A stretch of DNA of 64,000 nucleotides from Lactarius indigo (GCA_025766275.1 JAFKAC010000136.1:1-64000); one strand, 5' to 3'. Positions 35,260 through 47,355 are shown, counted from the first letter of the stretch. Program-made: numbers and translations. The notes: generated by a model from the letters alone, not told the origin.

Positions 35260-37039
35260 GAAGTCAGTGCAGGGGTAATGGCCATGGCCAAGTAGGGTTG
35301 TTGTGCACATACATTGAGTATCCGTGATAATTCTTATGCAACCTATCATACTTTCAATCGTTCTATGATACTCGACTGATGTCTGAGCCATTGGATTCTG
35401 TTCTCACTAGACGTCCTTCTGTTTTGGTTTCAGAGCCGCTTCTTGATCTCTTTTCTAAATTTTCGACTTCGAGATCAGACAATGACACTGTACAGACTTG
35501 GTCCATGTGGGAGTAAATACTGCAAATAACGGAAGGGATGAGCTCTTGCTAATGTCTTGTGGCAGTGACATTTGGAGTGCGGACCAGCAACTGTGCCTTG
35601 CTTTGAGCTTCGCACTTGCCTCATTCGTTTCACCTCCAATCGTCTCGCCATCCACCAACAATTGCACATGCCCCCAGGAAGTATTATGATGACGACGATG
35701 ACCCCTTCATCCTTAGATGGCAGTCCTACCCCTTCTACCCGCATCGTCTTTCCCATTTCGCTCCACTCGTTACCACTGAAACAAGGACTGAGAGTCTTGC
35801 TTGGAGTCGCCCCGCACAGCTCAGATCCCTCTCGGTCCAGAGTCACAGTCCCCGCCTCACCGACAGTTCCTTCCCTTTCACAGCAAGTCCCAACTCAGTG
35901 GCTGCTGTATCGCATCCCCCAACTGCTCAAGTAGCAAGAACAGTCGCTCCCGTTCCTGGACACTCAATGGCTGCAGTATCTCGTCTCTCAAGTGCTCAAG
36001 TCGCAAGAACCTCCGGTACTCTACGAAGTCTTGTCAGCGCCACTCACGCCTCGTCTCCCACATGCTTCGCCCACTCCTGCTGCCTGGCTCTGCATCTACT
36101 TTGACTTTGCACTCACTCTTGTCACTCAGTCAGACTTGGTTTCAGCACCCCTCAACGGCTCGGCAACCATCACCACCTGCACACGCAAGGTCCGGAACAA
36201 GGCGGAAGACCTCGGCAGTGGCCAGAATGGCATCCCCAACACAGGCGACGCTTCTGCTCAATAGTTTCAGCTAGCGCGGTACACGTGGTACACTGGACGC
36301 CTTGTTTTTGATCCTGGGGCTTGGTCTTAGTCTTAGCAGCACACGAGGATGCCAGCAAGCGCAAGCCAAGGACACGCAGTACCCTCACCACCACATGTGA
36401 CAATGCACTGAGTCTCTACCCCACCAACATCGTCGGTATTACTTCAAATGCTTTCAAATGCACACAAGCATGGGCTTGTCAAGGTCTTTTAAAGTGAATC
36501 AAGACTCCTGTTGCCATTCCCCTCAGCCGCACACCAATATCCACCTGTGTGAAGTTGACAACCACAACACCCCCACTACCACGCCCGACGCCACCTTCCC
36601 CCACTCTTGCCTTAGCGCCAATCTCACCGTTTTCATTGCCAAAACCCCTGGATTTTTTCCAAGAAAGAGCATGACCAGGGACAGTCAAGATTTGAACATT
36701 TTTGAGCCCCAGCTGAATATCGACATCACGTGGCCGAAGTGCCAGTTCGGATTCGGATTCACTTCCTTTTTATCGATCACTCTTTCCTCTCTCCCGCTCG
36801 CTTCAACCCACCTACCCACCCACTCACTCTCGTTACGAGGTCATCCCACTCATTCACCCTTATCGGATCGGATCGCCAATGCATGCCAGCTTGTCACCCG
36901 CTCACTTGTAGGCTGCGTGTTCCCGCGTCTCATGTCCTTTGTCCTTCGCCACGCCTCGGCCACGCCACCTGTCACCGTACCTGTGCTGTCTCGGTCATGA
37001 CACTTACCATCCACATTCTGTCCCAAGCCATCACCAAGA
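35260..37039. other. Non-coding or decayed region with a 68-bp tandem duplication
   Basis: At 35,899-36,020 a unit reading GGCTGCTGTATC...CAAGTAGCAAGAAC is repeated once with about 68-nt spacing. Overlapping ORFs in two frames are Ser/Pro/Thr-rich but carry no family motif. The 36,440-37,000 part is rich in CpG and CCAC/CTC words, similar in style to 13.8-15 kb. Confidence 0.4.
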
Positions 37040-37345
37040 GTCTACCTCTCCCGCGTCGATACAGGTAGAGGTGAGTATTCATGTCATTTTCTAGATGCGT
37101 CCATGTGGTCACCACTCTCTTCAGAACCACCCCTCTCCGTCACACTGACAACTGGACTGGGAGCTTCTGGAGTCATGCTCCGGGCCTCCTCCCTCTGTCG
37201 TCGTTACGGCTGTGACCTGACCTTTAGGCCGCCCCGTCCTGCTGCTGTTGCAGAGGTGCAACAGTGGTGAGCCCTGAGAGGACCGCTGAGAGGTGTCGGC
37301 CCTGCGACAAGACGAAGTGGGGCAGGGCGGGAGTGGTCCACTACT
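37040..37345 (+). repeat. Dispersed repeat, diverged copy 3
   Basis: Blocks such as TACCTCTCCC, TCAGAACCACCCCT, GTCGTCGTTACGGCTGTGACC, TTAGGCCGCC and GTTGCAGAGGTGCAACAG follow the same order as 21,040-21,350 but are clearly more diverged. Confidence 0.55.
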
Positions 37346-38007
37346 TCCTCTTCCTCCCCTTTCTTGTGGATATTGTATATTGCCTTTTGAGCTTACACCG
37401 ATTCGAGTCTGTACATGTACAAGTGATTGTTAGTTGTAGAATTAATATGCAAAATATGTCTGTGTTATTGGCAAGTGCGAATCTGCACGATGCCTTTGTG
37501 TGCTGTGTCTTTGAGTTGGGCTTGATTGCTTGATCTCTCGAGCCATTGATGAGATGTTCCGAGGGCCTTTGCCTTTGCCTGTTTGTGAGTTGAGGTGTTC
37601 CGATGTCGAGCGAGATGTTGTGTATTGTATGTCGAGATTTCAACGTCTTGAGTTGAGACGTCTCGAGTCGCTGACTCATGATGTCACGATGTCGGCTGTT
37701 GGCCTGGATATCTCTTCAATGAAATCTGTAGATTAATTGGGAATAAATTGTAAATATGAGTCACTATGTCATCACAATGAACAACATGGATTTATTAATA
37801 ATATATGTGTGGAGCATATTGAAAGTTAATTGTGAGTTATATTGTGGATACTTTTACAATATATCTGGTGGCATAAGCCTTTGCACATTGGAGAGTATAT
37901 TGTAAATAAGTTTACAATATTTTACACAACAACTGTTTAGACATTTCTGGGATATGCTTCTTATAAAATTAGCATATAAACTCACATAACATTGTACTAT
38001 GCCCACA
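37346..38007. other. AT-rich spacer
   Basis: ATATTGTAAATA and TTTACAATAT words recur from 37,740 to 37,930, partly as inverted pairs. No gene is seen. Confidence 0.4.
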
Positions 38008-38105
38008 GTGTATGCTGACTGATGTGAAGTAAGAGTCCATGACTAATACTACTATTGGACCATAGTCATAACCAGTCATGAGTCATCCAAATCTGTACCA
38101 CAACA
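38008..38105 (-). mobile_element. Terminal 98 bp of a gypsy LTR
   Basis: Reverse-complement begins TGTTGTGGTACAG and continues with GACTCATGACTGGTTATGACTATGG. It matches the start of the solo LTR at 46,067-46,428. It directly abuts the truncated integrase reading frame. The rest of the LTR is not recognisable to the left. Confidence 0.65.
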
Positions 38106-41100
38106 GGTGCATTGTTTTCAAGTTCCTGGCGTTCAGCCACATGCTATCTCCTTCTTTGTGTTGTTCAAAGTGAGAGGATCCTTTATATAGTGACTGCACA
38201 TGGGTAATTGCTGCTTGGGTGGTCCTTCTGGCTTCTTAAATCTGATCTAGTCTTTTTTGTGTTCCTGGGGCTGTAGCTGTTCTTTCTGGTTGGTGTACTC
38301 TTGGAATGTATCCAAGAATTAGCTTGTAGGGTGCCTTCTTAGTGGTTGCACTTGGCCAGGAGTTGTGTGTGTATTATGCCAGTGGTAATAATTCTGTCCA
38401 GTTGTCTTGTTGGTGGTTTATGAACATCTGGAGATATTGCTCTAACCACTGGTTTGTTCATTCTGATTGTCTGTCTGTTTGTGGGTGATATGCTGTGCTG
38501 ATGTTTTGTTCTATGTCAAGCACTCTACACATTTCTCTGATGAACTTTGCTGTGAATCTAGGGTCTCTGTTGGAGATAACCCTTCTTAGTAGTCTGTAGT
38601 GTGGTAAGACTGTCTTGGCATAGAGTTTTGCCACTCCTTCTGCATCTATTGTTTTGCTGCATGGGATAAAGAAGGCTGCCTTGTAACAGTCATGATCCAT
38701 GATGGTGAGAATTGTGTCATTGCCTTCTGACTGGGGTAACTTTGTGATGAAGTCTAGGGTGATGGTTTCAAAAGGGAGTGCTTCTGGGTTAGTCTTGATG
38801 GGGAATATTGGTGGTTTCAGGTTCCCAGGGAAGTTCTTGTTTGATTGACATGTGGCACAGCCCTTTACATATGTGGATATGTCATCTTTCATGTTTGGCC
38901 ACCAGAAGTCTTGTGACACCAACCACAAGGTTTTTGTTATTCCAGGGTGTCCAGCTGTTTTTGTATTGTGAAAGAGGGAAATTACCCCCCTCCTTAGCAG
39001 TGTGTTGTCAACAACCACCAGTTTGTCACCCTTCCACCAGTGTTTGCCTTGTTTCACTAGTTGGAAGGGGGCTGCCCACTGGTCTAGAGTGTCCTGGTGA
39101 TCCAGTTGGTGTGCCATGACTCTGTCATCTATCCTTATGGAGAGGGCAGAGTTTGCAAAGATGGTTGGGGTCAGGACCACTATGTCAGTGTTATCCCCTG
39201 CTCCAGTGTCATGGTCAGGGCATCTTGATAGGGCATCTGCATGATTCTGAGGTCCTGGTTTGTGGTGGAGTTTGATGTGGTAGTCTGCAAGTCTGGGGAT
39301 GTATTGTGCCACTCTCCTGTTGATCTGTCAAGGGTGGCGATAGTATTCTAGGTTCTTGTGGTTTGTGAACACTGTGATTTCAGGGGGGGGACCCTAAAAG
39401 AAGGTGTCTCCAGTGTTCTAGTCCTCTGATTACTGCTAGGAGTTCTCTGTCATAAGCATCATAGTTGCACTTCACTTCTGTGAATGACTTGGAGAAGTAT
39501 CCCACAGCTTATGGCTTGTTTCAGTTATCTCTTTGTGTTAGGATTGCCCTTGTGGTGAAAGCAGAGGCATCCACTTCTAGCTCAAAGGGTTTATCCATAT
39601 CCAGTTGACACAAGATGGGGTCTTTGCACACAAGTGTGATGAGTGTTTCTAGGGCTTCTGCTGCTTCTTTGTCCATCTGAAGGGTCCTTCTGATGTTTTT
39701 ATTGTGTCTGTGATGGGTCTTGCTAAGTGAGCAAAGTTGGGGATGAAGGGTTGTTGATAGCTTAGTGTTCCCAACACACTTCTTGCTTGTTTGACTGACT
39801 TGATGTCGCTTGGCCAGTCCTTCAGTCCTTCTACCTTTTTGGGGTCAATTTTGATCTGAGATCTGTCAATAACAATGCCCAGGTAGTGGATCTTTCTTTG
39901 TTCAAATACACATTTTGATTCTTTGAGGAAGTAAGATTCCTTTTCACAGTTTTCCAGGAACTTGTGTACAATTTGTCTGTGACACTCAGTGTTCTCTTCT
40001 GTGGCTATCAGGACCTCATCTATGTATACAAATAGTTCACTAGGGTATTTGTCCATGAGTGGTTGGAGTATTCTGCTCATGGTTCTTGCAAAGGTGGCTG
40101 GCACATTTGTGAGACCAAAGGTCATTACTTGAGGGATAAACAGTCCCCTTGGTGTTTTGAAGGCTGCCTTCCACTGGTCTTCTTCTTTTATGTGAATGTT
40201 ATGGTACCCCCACCTGATGTTGAACTTTGAAAACAGTGTTTTTCCATTTAAGTTCATCAGGATGTCAGAGATGAGAGGTAGTGGGTAAGTGTCTTTTATT
40301 GTCCAGATGTTCAGGGGTCTGTAGTCGAGGATGGGGCACAATCCTCCATCTGTCTTTTTCCTGAAGAAGAAGGAGGAAGTATAGGGGGAGCTCCCTTCAT
40401 AGATGTACCCCTTTGCTATATTTTCATTGAGGTATGCCTTCAACTCTTTCTCTTTGTCCAGAGTTAAGGGGTAGATTTTGCAATTGATCTTGTTGGGTGC
40501 ATTTGGGTGTAGTGTGATAGGGTGATCTTCTTCTCTCTCTGGGGGAAAGTGCTGCACTTCTTCATCTGAGAATACTTTGTTGTGATGTTGGTATTCTACT
40601 GGGATTGTAGTTTCTTTTACTGGGTCAAAGGTTGTTGCTGCTGCTTTAGCTTCTTGGTGTTGCTTTCTTCTGAAGTGGTATCCTCCTGTTAGGATGGTAA
40701 CTGCTTCTCCTTTCAGTTCTTGTTTCTTCCAGCCTATATCCAGGTTTTCATATTCAAACCAGAGATATCCAAAGATCATTCTATCTTCCCCTAGACTGGT
40801 TACAAATAATTGGAAGGGGACTTCCTCTTCTCCTCTTTTTATCCATAACTGGCATGTTTCCATCATGGTGCCATCTTTGTTCAATGATCCACCTACATTT
40901 TGGACCAGTCTGGGTGGTTTTAAAGGGGTGGTTTCTAGCCTAAGTTTTTGGATTAAGTTTTGGTCAATCAGGTTGTCTGTTGCACCTATCTAGCAGCACA
41001 TTTGCACAAGCTTCTTTGTAGTAAAGGCAAATGAGAACTTTGATTGTTATAGCACTATCATGAATACTGTACATTGAGTTGGCCTCCCTGTTAGCTCTCA

Positions 41101-41664
41101 CAGGTTGGTGTTGCATAAATCCTGGTCAAGGGCATAGTAGCATCTTCTTTTGCCCTCAGTCATGCCTTGGATGAGTGCATGAGCCTGTCAGACTTTGTCT
41201 TTGGTTGTGGCAGCAGATACTGATGAGGTGCTTGCTTCTGGGGTGTATGGGGGTGCAGTGTCCACTTCTTGGGTGTCTGTGGCTCTGGCTTTGGTTTGGT
41301 TGGTGGTGTTTTGTCATTGGCAGTTCCTAGCCATGTGTCCTTGTTGTCTGCACTTAAAGCAGTGTCCTTCTTTCATGAGGGCTTTCTTTTCTTCTTTGGT
41401 GAGCTTCTTGAAAGGGGTGGAGGTGGTGACATCTACATCCATTGCATTTGGGTCTTTTTTATGTTGTCCTTGGTGGACATTCTGGGTTGGTCCTGGGTTT
41501 CTGTTTCCTGGTCTGGCTTTTAACAGCTTCCAACATTGGTGTTCTGCTCTGGCAGTGGTTTGCCACTTGTCCATAGTGTTGGGTATGGTTAGTGTTGCCA
41601 TGGCTTGGCTCAAATCGGCTGAGCCAGCCAAGCTGAGCTGTTTTGAGCTGAGCCAAGCTGACAC
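38106..41664 (-). pseudogene. Ty3/gypsy retrotransposon gag-pol remnant
   Basis: Reading leftward: a gag end with zinc knuckle CFKCRQQGHMARNC (near 41,320); a protease start whose active-site motif is broken by a frame change at about 40,984-40,992 (LLD, then GATDN in the next frame); reverse transcriptase (KKTDGGLCPILDYRPLN, FKTPRGLF, MTFGLTNVPATF); RNase H with three stops (39,313-39,648); then integrase with the H-H-C-C finger (HNTKTAGHPG...CATC) and core (ITLDFITKLP, SNRDPRF, STAYHPQTD). The RT box reads YIDE instead of YIDD. Integrase meets TGA at 38,460-38,458 where relatives have Arg, and two more stops. The frame ends at MWLNARNLKT next to LTR sequence. The gag N-terminus is missing. 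Such elements copy themselves through RNA; this one cannot. CpG is almost absent. Confidence 0.9.
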
Positions 41665-41840
41665 ATCAGCTCATGACCAAAATTGGCTCAGCTTAGCTCA
41701 CAAGCTGGCTGAGCTGGGCTGAGCCAGGCTCAATTAGGAATGACCAGATTAGGCAGGGCTCACCCAGGTCGTGAGTATGCATGAGTGGGCGAGAATGGCT
41801 TTTGTCTGGCTGAGCCAGGAATGAGCTGGCTGAAAATGGA
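41605..41840. repeat. Cluster of GCTGAGC/GCTCAGC words replacing the gag 5' part
   Basis: From the point where gag coding stops, AGCTGAGC, GGCTGAGCC, TTGGCTCAGC and related words appear about a dozen times in both orientations within 240 bp. This gives many possible short hairpins. It looks like the end of another inserted repeat. Confidence 0.6.
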
Positions 41841-42036
41841 ATATATCTGCTCAATTTCAATCTAGTGTGTGTGTCCAGTGTCCACTGAGGAGTTGTCTTT
41901 CTTGGCATCTCCTCAGATGACCTTGCGCAAACTCTGACAACATTAGAGTAAACCAAATGTATTAGTCTAGACTACAGTAAGATAATACAATTTATTTCGT
42001 ATCTACTGCCTGGGTGCCCACTGGATTGAAGCTGCA

Positions 42037-42305
42037 TATTTGTTGTTGTTGTCATTGTCATTGTTGTTGTCATTGTTGTTGTTGTTGTCGCTGTCATTGT
42101 TGTTGTTGCCATTGTTGCCATTGTTGCTGTCACCGTTGTTGCTGTCACCATTGTTGTTGTTGTTGTTGTTGTGATCATCATTGTCATTGTCATCATTATC
42201 ATAGTTGTTGTTGTTGTGGTCATTGTTATTGTTGTTGTCATAGTCACCATAGTCATTGTTGTTGTGATCGTTGTTATTATTGTTGTTGTTGTTGTTGTTG
42301 TTGCT
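42037..42305. repeat. Imperfect (TTG)n/(TCA)n trinucleotide repeat
   Basis: About 270 bp of TTG units interspersed with TCATTG and CACCATTG. The Cys-rich and Asn-rich ORFs across it are low-complexity artefacts. Confidence 0.9.
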
Positions 42306-42809
42306 ATGTGAATCCTGCGCTACAGACAGTGACCTGATTAGCAACAGCAGAATGTTGTTGGAATAAGGCTAAGTACTCACCTAGCTAATCTTGTGAAAAG
42401 CCGCAGAAATTGGCATGAGGGCCAAGGGTGGTGGCTCGTCCATGAGGGTGACACCTGGTGCATAGGCACAGTCATCACCTGGGGCAGCTCTTGCCGCTGC
42501 CTTGTTGCCTGTGAGGGTGTGCACAGTGCATTCAGGTGGGTCAATGGGCCATGCAGAAGAAATTGGCCACTTACCATAGGGCCAGGAGAGCGGGTGGGTC
42601 GTGCCACAAGCATGGGCATGAACACAAGTTGTGCAGCACAAGTGGAAGAAATGTTTGCAGCTACCACATGACGCTGCACATTCCCATGCTCTTGTCTCAG
42701 TTCCTGCTGTTTGCTGCACTTTCATCTCTCCTCATCTCTGCCTGATCTCAGCTGTTCCACTTCACCTGCTTCTCAGATTTTATTTGTATCACTCCTGGCT
42801 TTGTCTACT
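42306..42809. other. 5' flank of the first hAT element
   Basis: No motif-bearing ORF is seen. It presumably includes the hAT 5' end and promoter; no terminal inverted repeat was identified. Confidence 0.35.
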
Positions 42810-44700
42810 ATGGCTGGATCTAGGAAGAGGGCCCCTTCAACACCCAAAAGGACTCCAAAAAGGCCAAAGACCAAGAAGAGCCAGGGCAAACAGCGGGAGC
42901 TTCGTGGTGGTGTTTTGGAATTGTCTTTTCAGCTTGATGGTATGTACTCATTGTTTTGATGGTATCCATACACTTATATTATGTTAGTTTCATCCACAGC
43001 TGCTCAGACATCAGTTGCCAGTGCCAGACATGTGCACTTTGATCTAGGCTCTTCTGCAGCTTTAGGCTTGGCTTCAGGTGGCCCCCCTGGACCCTCACAG
43101 CAGGGAGAGGACCCCTTTGTAGATTCTTCACCTGCTCAGTCTTCCAATCAAGTGGGTATTTATTTTATTGAATTTATCATTATTTTTTAACAAATTTAAT
43201 ACAGGGAGGCCTTAGCTTGCCCCAACCTGAGAACTTTGACCTTGGAAATGGGTCAGATGGCTCTCAGGAGGGTGATGCTAATTTGAATAGCCCTCAGCAA
43301 GGCAGCTCTGACCCTCCAACTCCAACTCACCACCTAAGAAGGACTCAAAAAGCTGGTTCAAGGCTGGGCTCAGGTGATGATACCTTGAGGTTTTTTCAAG
43401 CTGTTGATGGGAAGAAACAGTGCAAGTTTTGCTTGTGAGTTTTTTATTTTTATTTTTATTTTTATTTTTATTTTTATTTTTATTTTTATTTTTATTTTTA
43501 TTTTTATTTTTATTTTTATTTTTATTTTTATTTTTATTTCTAAAAATTATTTTTGTAGGATACTTCATCAAGAGGATGCGTCCATCAAAGTACATTCATA
43601 TCACTCTACTACTGCGACAGGTCCACTGTGATCCCATCTACTCAAGCACCATGCAGAAGAATGGGTTACAGAGTGCCAAAGACTTAAAATTGAGCTGAGA
43701 GGTAAAGAGGGAGAAAAAGCTGTTGCAAGAGTTACTGGAGTTCCTGTAGAGCATCAAGCTAGGCGCCACACTCCCTTCACTCAAGACAACTTTTTAGATG
43801 GCCTTGTGCAATTTATTGTTGCCACAGATCAGGTTTTTTTTATTTTTTTTAGCCTATGATGATTGTGGAGAGACCAGAGCTCCACCACCTGTGTCTCTTA
43901 CTCTGCCCTGAGCTGAGTGATGCAGACATCCCTCACAGGACCACTATGCAGAAGCACATTGTGGAGAACTGTACAGAGGCACTCCACAATTTGTCTCAGC
44001 ATATTCAGGTAATGTTTTATTATTATATCTTAGTGCTTGAGGGCTAACTTCTATTTAGACAAGCTGCCTTGGGAGGGTCTCTTTTACCACAGATATGTGG
44101 ACTGACCCTGACCTCAAGCCATACATGGCTGTTACTGCTCACTGGCTGGAGCAGATCCAGACTCAAGATGGCCAGCAAAAGCTAACCCTTAGAGCTGACC
44201 TTATTGGATTTGTCTATTTTCCTGGGTCCCACACTGGAGAGAGGTTAGCTGAGGTCTTTTATTTTATCATTACTAGGATGGGGCTTGAAAGAAAGGTAAT
44301 GTCTACTTTATTTTATAAAAAAAATTCAGCTAATTAATTTTTTTTAAATAAAGATTGGTTGGATAACAACAGATAATGCATCCAACAACAGCTCTATGAT
44401 GGAGGCACTAGAAACTCAGTTAAAGAAGCAATATCTTAATACTGGGTTTTCTGCAGAGCAGCACCACATCAGGTAAGTGTCAAACTATTTAATATTTTTT
44501 TACTAACACTTTTTAGATGCTTTGCCCATATTGTAAACCTTGCATGCGAGACAATGCTCAAGGAAGCAGTTGAACTTGGTTTTGACCAAGTTAAAAGGCT
44601 TCAGCAAATTATTGTTTATGTGAGCCTTTACTGGTCTGAGTTCACCTTTGATGAGGCACTTGTAAGAGGGTGGTCTGTTTGGTGTTGTGGCCCAGTGAGT
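42810..44700 (+). pseudogene. hAT transposase with BED zinc finger, truncated
   Basis: ATG at 42810 opens a basic N-terminus (MAGSRKRAPSTPKR). Exons about 42810-42939, 43001-43152, 43205-43434, 43559-43832, 43854-44010, 44060-44295, 44354-44471 and 44518 onward are joined by short introns. The BED finger is split by an intron: QCKFC, then SHLLKHHAEEW; a TGA at 43629-43631 sits just before SHL. Downstream are the hAT hallmarks DMWTDPDLKPYMAVTAHW, RADLIGFVYFPGSHTGERLA, WITTDNASNNSSM and CFAHIVNLACE. The protein would bind DNA and cut the element ends. The C-terminal half, including the dimerisation region, is missing: after LVRGW near 44,675 the frame decays and a second hAT copy begins. Confidence 0.85.
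43441..43538. repeat. (ATTTTT)n hexanucleotide repeat inside a hAT intron
   Basis: About 16 perfect TTTTTA units lie between the donor GTGAGT at 43435 and the acceptor TTGTAG at 43558. They lengthen an intron that otherwise would be about 25 nt. Confidence 0.95.
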
Positions 44701-46066
44701 TCCTCATCCTAATTGACTGCTTTTAACATGGTGTGGGAGGTCGTCTTGTGTTCTGGTTGTGACTGGGGTCCAATCATTGTCTGATTCAAAGGTGACACTG
44801 ATGCTAACCACAATTGTGGTCTGTTCTGGGTACTGGTCTGTGTGAGGGGATGGCTGAAGCAGCCTCTTGTGTCAGGGAGGATTCATCACCCAGCTATGCT
44901 GTTGTTCTGGTTTCTATGGGGTGTCTGGTTGTTGGCTGATGCAACCACTTTGCCCCTCCTAGCCTGGATGTTATTCCATACAGCAATAGGGTGTTTGAGG
45001 CAGCCACAATTGAATGGCTTGCCCCTATGAATCAGGTACACTTTACACTTTTTTTTTTTTTTCCAATCCAACCCTTGGATGCTTCAGCCAATTCAGACAT
45101 TCAAAAACCTGATGTTCAAGACAATGCTTGACATTGCATCTTGAGCAAGCAAGGGCATCACCCTGCCATCTCCCAAAAAGACACATGCATGCATCATCCA
45201 CATGTTTAAGCAAAAGATGTACTTTCTCAGGGATCAACTCAATGTAAGTGTTTTCAGCATACTGTGTCACTTGTTCACACTGAGTCTCTGACATCCACAT
45301 ATTAGGGCCCTACTGTTACCAGGGAAATCAGTATCACCTGTGATGCATGGCAGGCAGACAACATGGACACTCACTTTGCTGTTACAGGGCATTGGATTGA
45401 GGAGCATGCACCTGGCAAATGGACCCTAGAGCATCCTTTGCTCAGGTTTGCTCAGATGAACTGCTCTCACAGTGGGACTTGTCTAGGCCAAACATTATAT
45501 ATGATCCTCAACTGACTTCATATTGTTCACAAGGTGAGGGTTCCAGCTCTATAGTACTGACATGGTTTTACTCAGTCATGCACACAAATCCAGGTTGGAC
45601 ATGTAACATGTGACAACGTGAAGAACAACACCACCATGCTTCAAGAATTTGCATGCTGCTTTGAAATCAAGACTGGGACAAGTTTCAATGTCAAACATTG
45701 GCATATTAGGTGGGCCCCCCTTAATATTGTACTGACAATTCCTACTCACCAGTTCCTCTAGGTGTCTCACCCACATCATCAACTTGGAAACACAAGCCAT
45801 GATCTCTGCATGCAGCAAGTCAAAGTACTACAATGGCAACCCTGCAGATGACCACCTCCCTGAGGACCTAGAGACTGCCAAGTGTGATGAGATAGGGACT
45901 ATCCATGCCATCTGCATAAATGTTACACTCCACAGGCATTAGTCCAACTTGGACTTGTGATGGCATAAATGACTTAGCAAATGATAGGTGAATGGGGACC
46001 TTATGTCAACCCAACACTGGCTGAACAGGGGCTTTGACAAGTGCACACTGCAGCAAAGGATGAAGG

Positions 46067-46428
46067 TGTTCTACCCTTGGTTGGTAGAAGTGGAAGCACA
46101 CTTAGTCAGAGACTAAGGCAGACAAGAGACAAGTAAAGATGGTGGATTGAAGAAGACCAAGATGGGGACTCTTGGTCTTCTAGAATGACTACTTATACAG
46201 ATACATGCGGGCTTTAAAGCGCTGCTAGAACATAGAGAACCAATAGCATAACTAGCTCAAACCCTAGTACAGCTATCCTAGGAATGAGTCATACATGAGT
46301 CACAATCACATGCAAACTACAATGCTGACTGATGCAATGTAAGAGTCCATGACTAATACTACTGTCAGACCATAGTCATAACCAGTCATGAGTCATTCAT
46401 ACTGAGTCATAACGTCCATACCATAACA
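46067..46428 (-). mobile_element. Solo gypsy-type LTR inside the hAT element
   Basis: On the minus strand it begins TGTTATGGTATGG and ends GGTAGAACA, giving TGTT...AACA termini, with TGTATAAGTAG as a TATA-like box. The first 100 bp match the LTR piece at 38,008-38,105. Host sequence resumes on both sides with hAT-related DNA. The flanks GAAGG and ATAAAGG are only partly alike, so no clean target duplication is claimed. Confidence 0.7.
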
Positions 46429-46892
46429 ATAAAGGTATGTACTGTATTATTTTGCTCATACTTGGTGCTGACTGATGGATATGTAGGCACACTCATCATC
46501 ACAGCACAAAGAGCTCTTCAAGGATGCCCAAGTTCACAACAACCTCACTCCAGTCAACCTGCTCCTTGATATGAAAGTTCAATGGAGTTCAACATATGTT
46601 ATGCTATATTGCACTGAGTCATGATGCCAGGTAAGCACTTGGGACATTCCTTGTTATAGTCTTACAGTCTTACTGTGACATACATCAGGCAGTTGACAAA
46701 TTTATCCTTGGCCTTGGATTAAAAGAAAAGGATGCTGAAAAGGGGCACAAGATTTCTGCCCTTGCCTTGCATGATAAAGAGTGGACATGAGTCAGGCTCT
46801 TCTGCAACATCCTCCAGGTGTGTTGTTTGTTCAATACACATCTAGTAAATGTTGATAAGTGACCCATGTGTACTTAGTGGCTCAAATAGACT

Positions 46893-47355
46893 TGTAGATT
46901 ATGGACTACATTAGATTAGATTACTTTATTTGATCTGTACAATCTGGACTGTGACATCATATGGACTGCTCTGGACTTACTATTGTACTACAATCCTTTG
47001 TTCTGTTTCTGTTCTTATCTTTATTGTGATGTCATTATGATATCATACTGTTCTGGACTCTTCTTGTTCTCAATGCCTTGTTCTTGTTATATCCACTCCT
47101 TTGTGTCCTGTATAGAACAATGTGTCTTGTATTCTGTGACCAGGTGTTACTCACCTTGTAGTACTGTCATTCTCTGTATGAGTATAAGTAGAGTACCATG
47201 TATGTTCCTGGTCCACATCAGTTCTCACTGTTGTGTGCCAGACCCTTTGCTTCAACTGCAACTCCCTGTCTCACCTCTGCTTCCAGCATCCCTGCATATC
47301 TTACCACAGTCTCCTTTGTCACTGTGAGTATGCTTTCTGTGTTTGCTGTTCATCA
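46893..47355 (+). mobile_element. LTR-like repeat, solo, plus orientation
   Basis: Starts TGTAGATTATGG and ends GTTCATCA; includes GAGTATAAGTAGAG and CTGGTCCACATCAGTTCTCACTG. Same family as 31,554-32,082 in the opposite orientation. It interrupts the hAT reading between the EWT...NILQ exon and the LPTLEKL exon. Confidence 0.65.

Noticed and set aside
41972..42344. Asn-, Thr/Met- or Cys-rich ORFs at 42.0-42.3 kb
   Set aside because: They translate a TTG/TCA trinucleotide repeat in three frames; no gene structure around them.
46062..46435. GAAGG/AAAGG as target-site duplication of the solo LTR
   Set aside because: Not identical and separated from the TGTT...AACA ends by extra bases on the right side.
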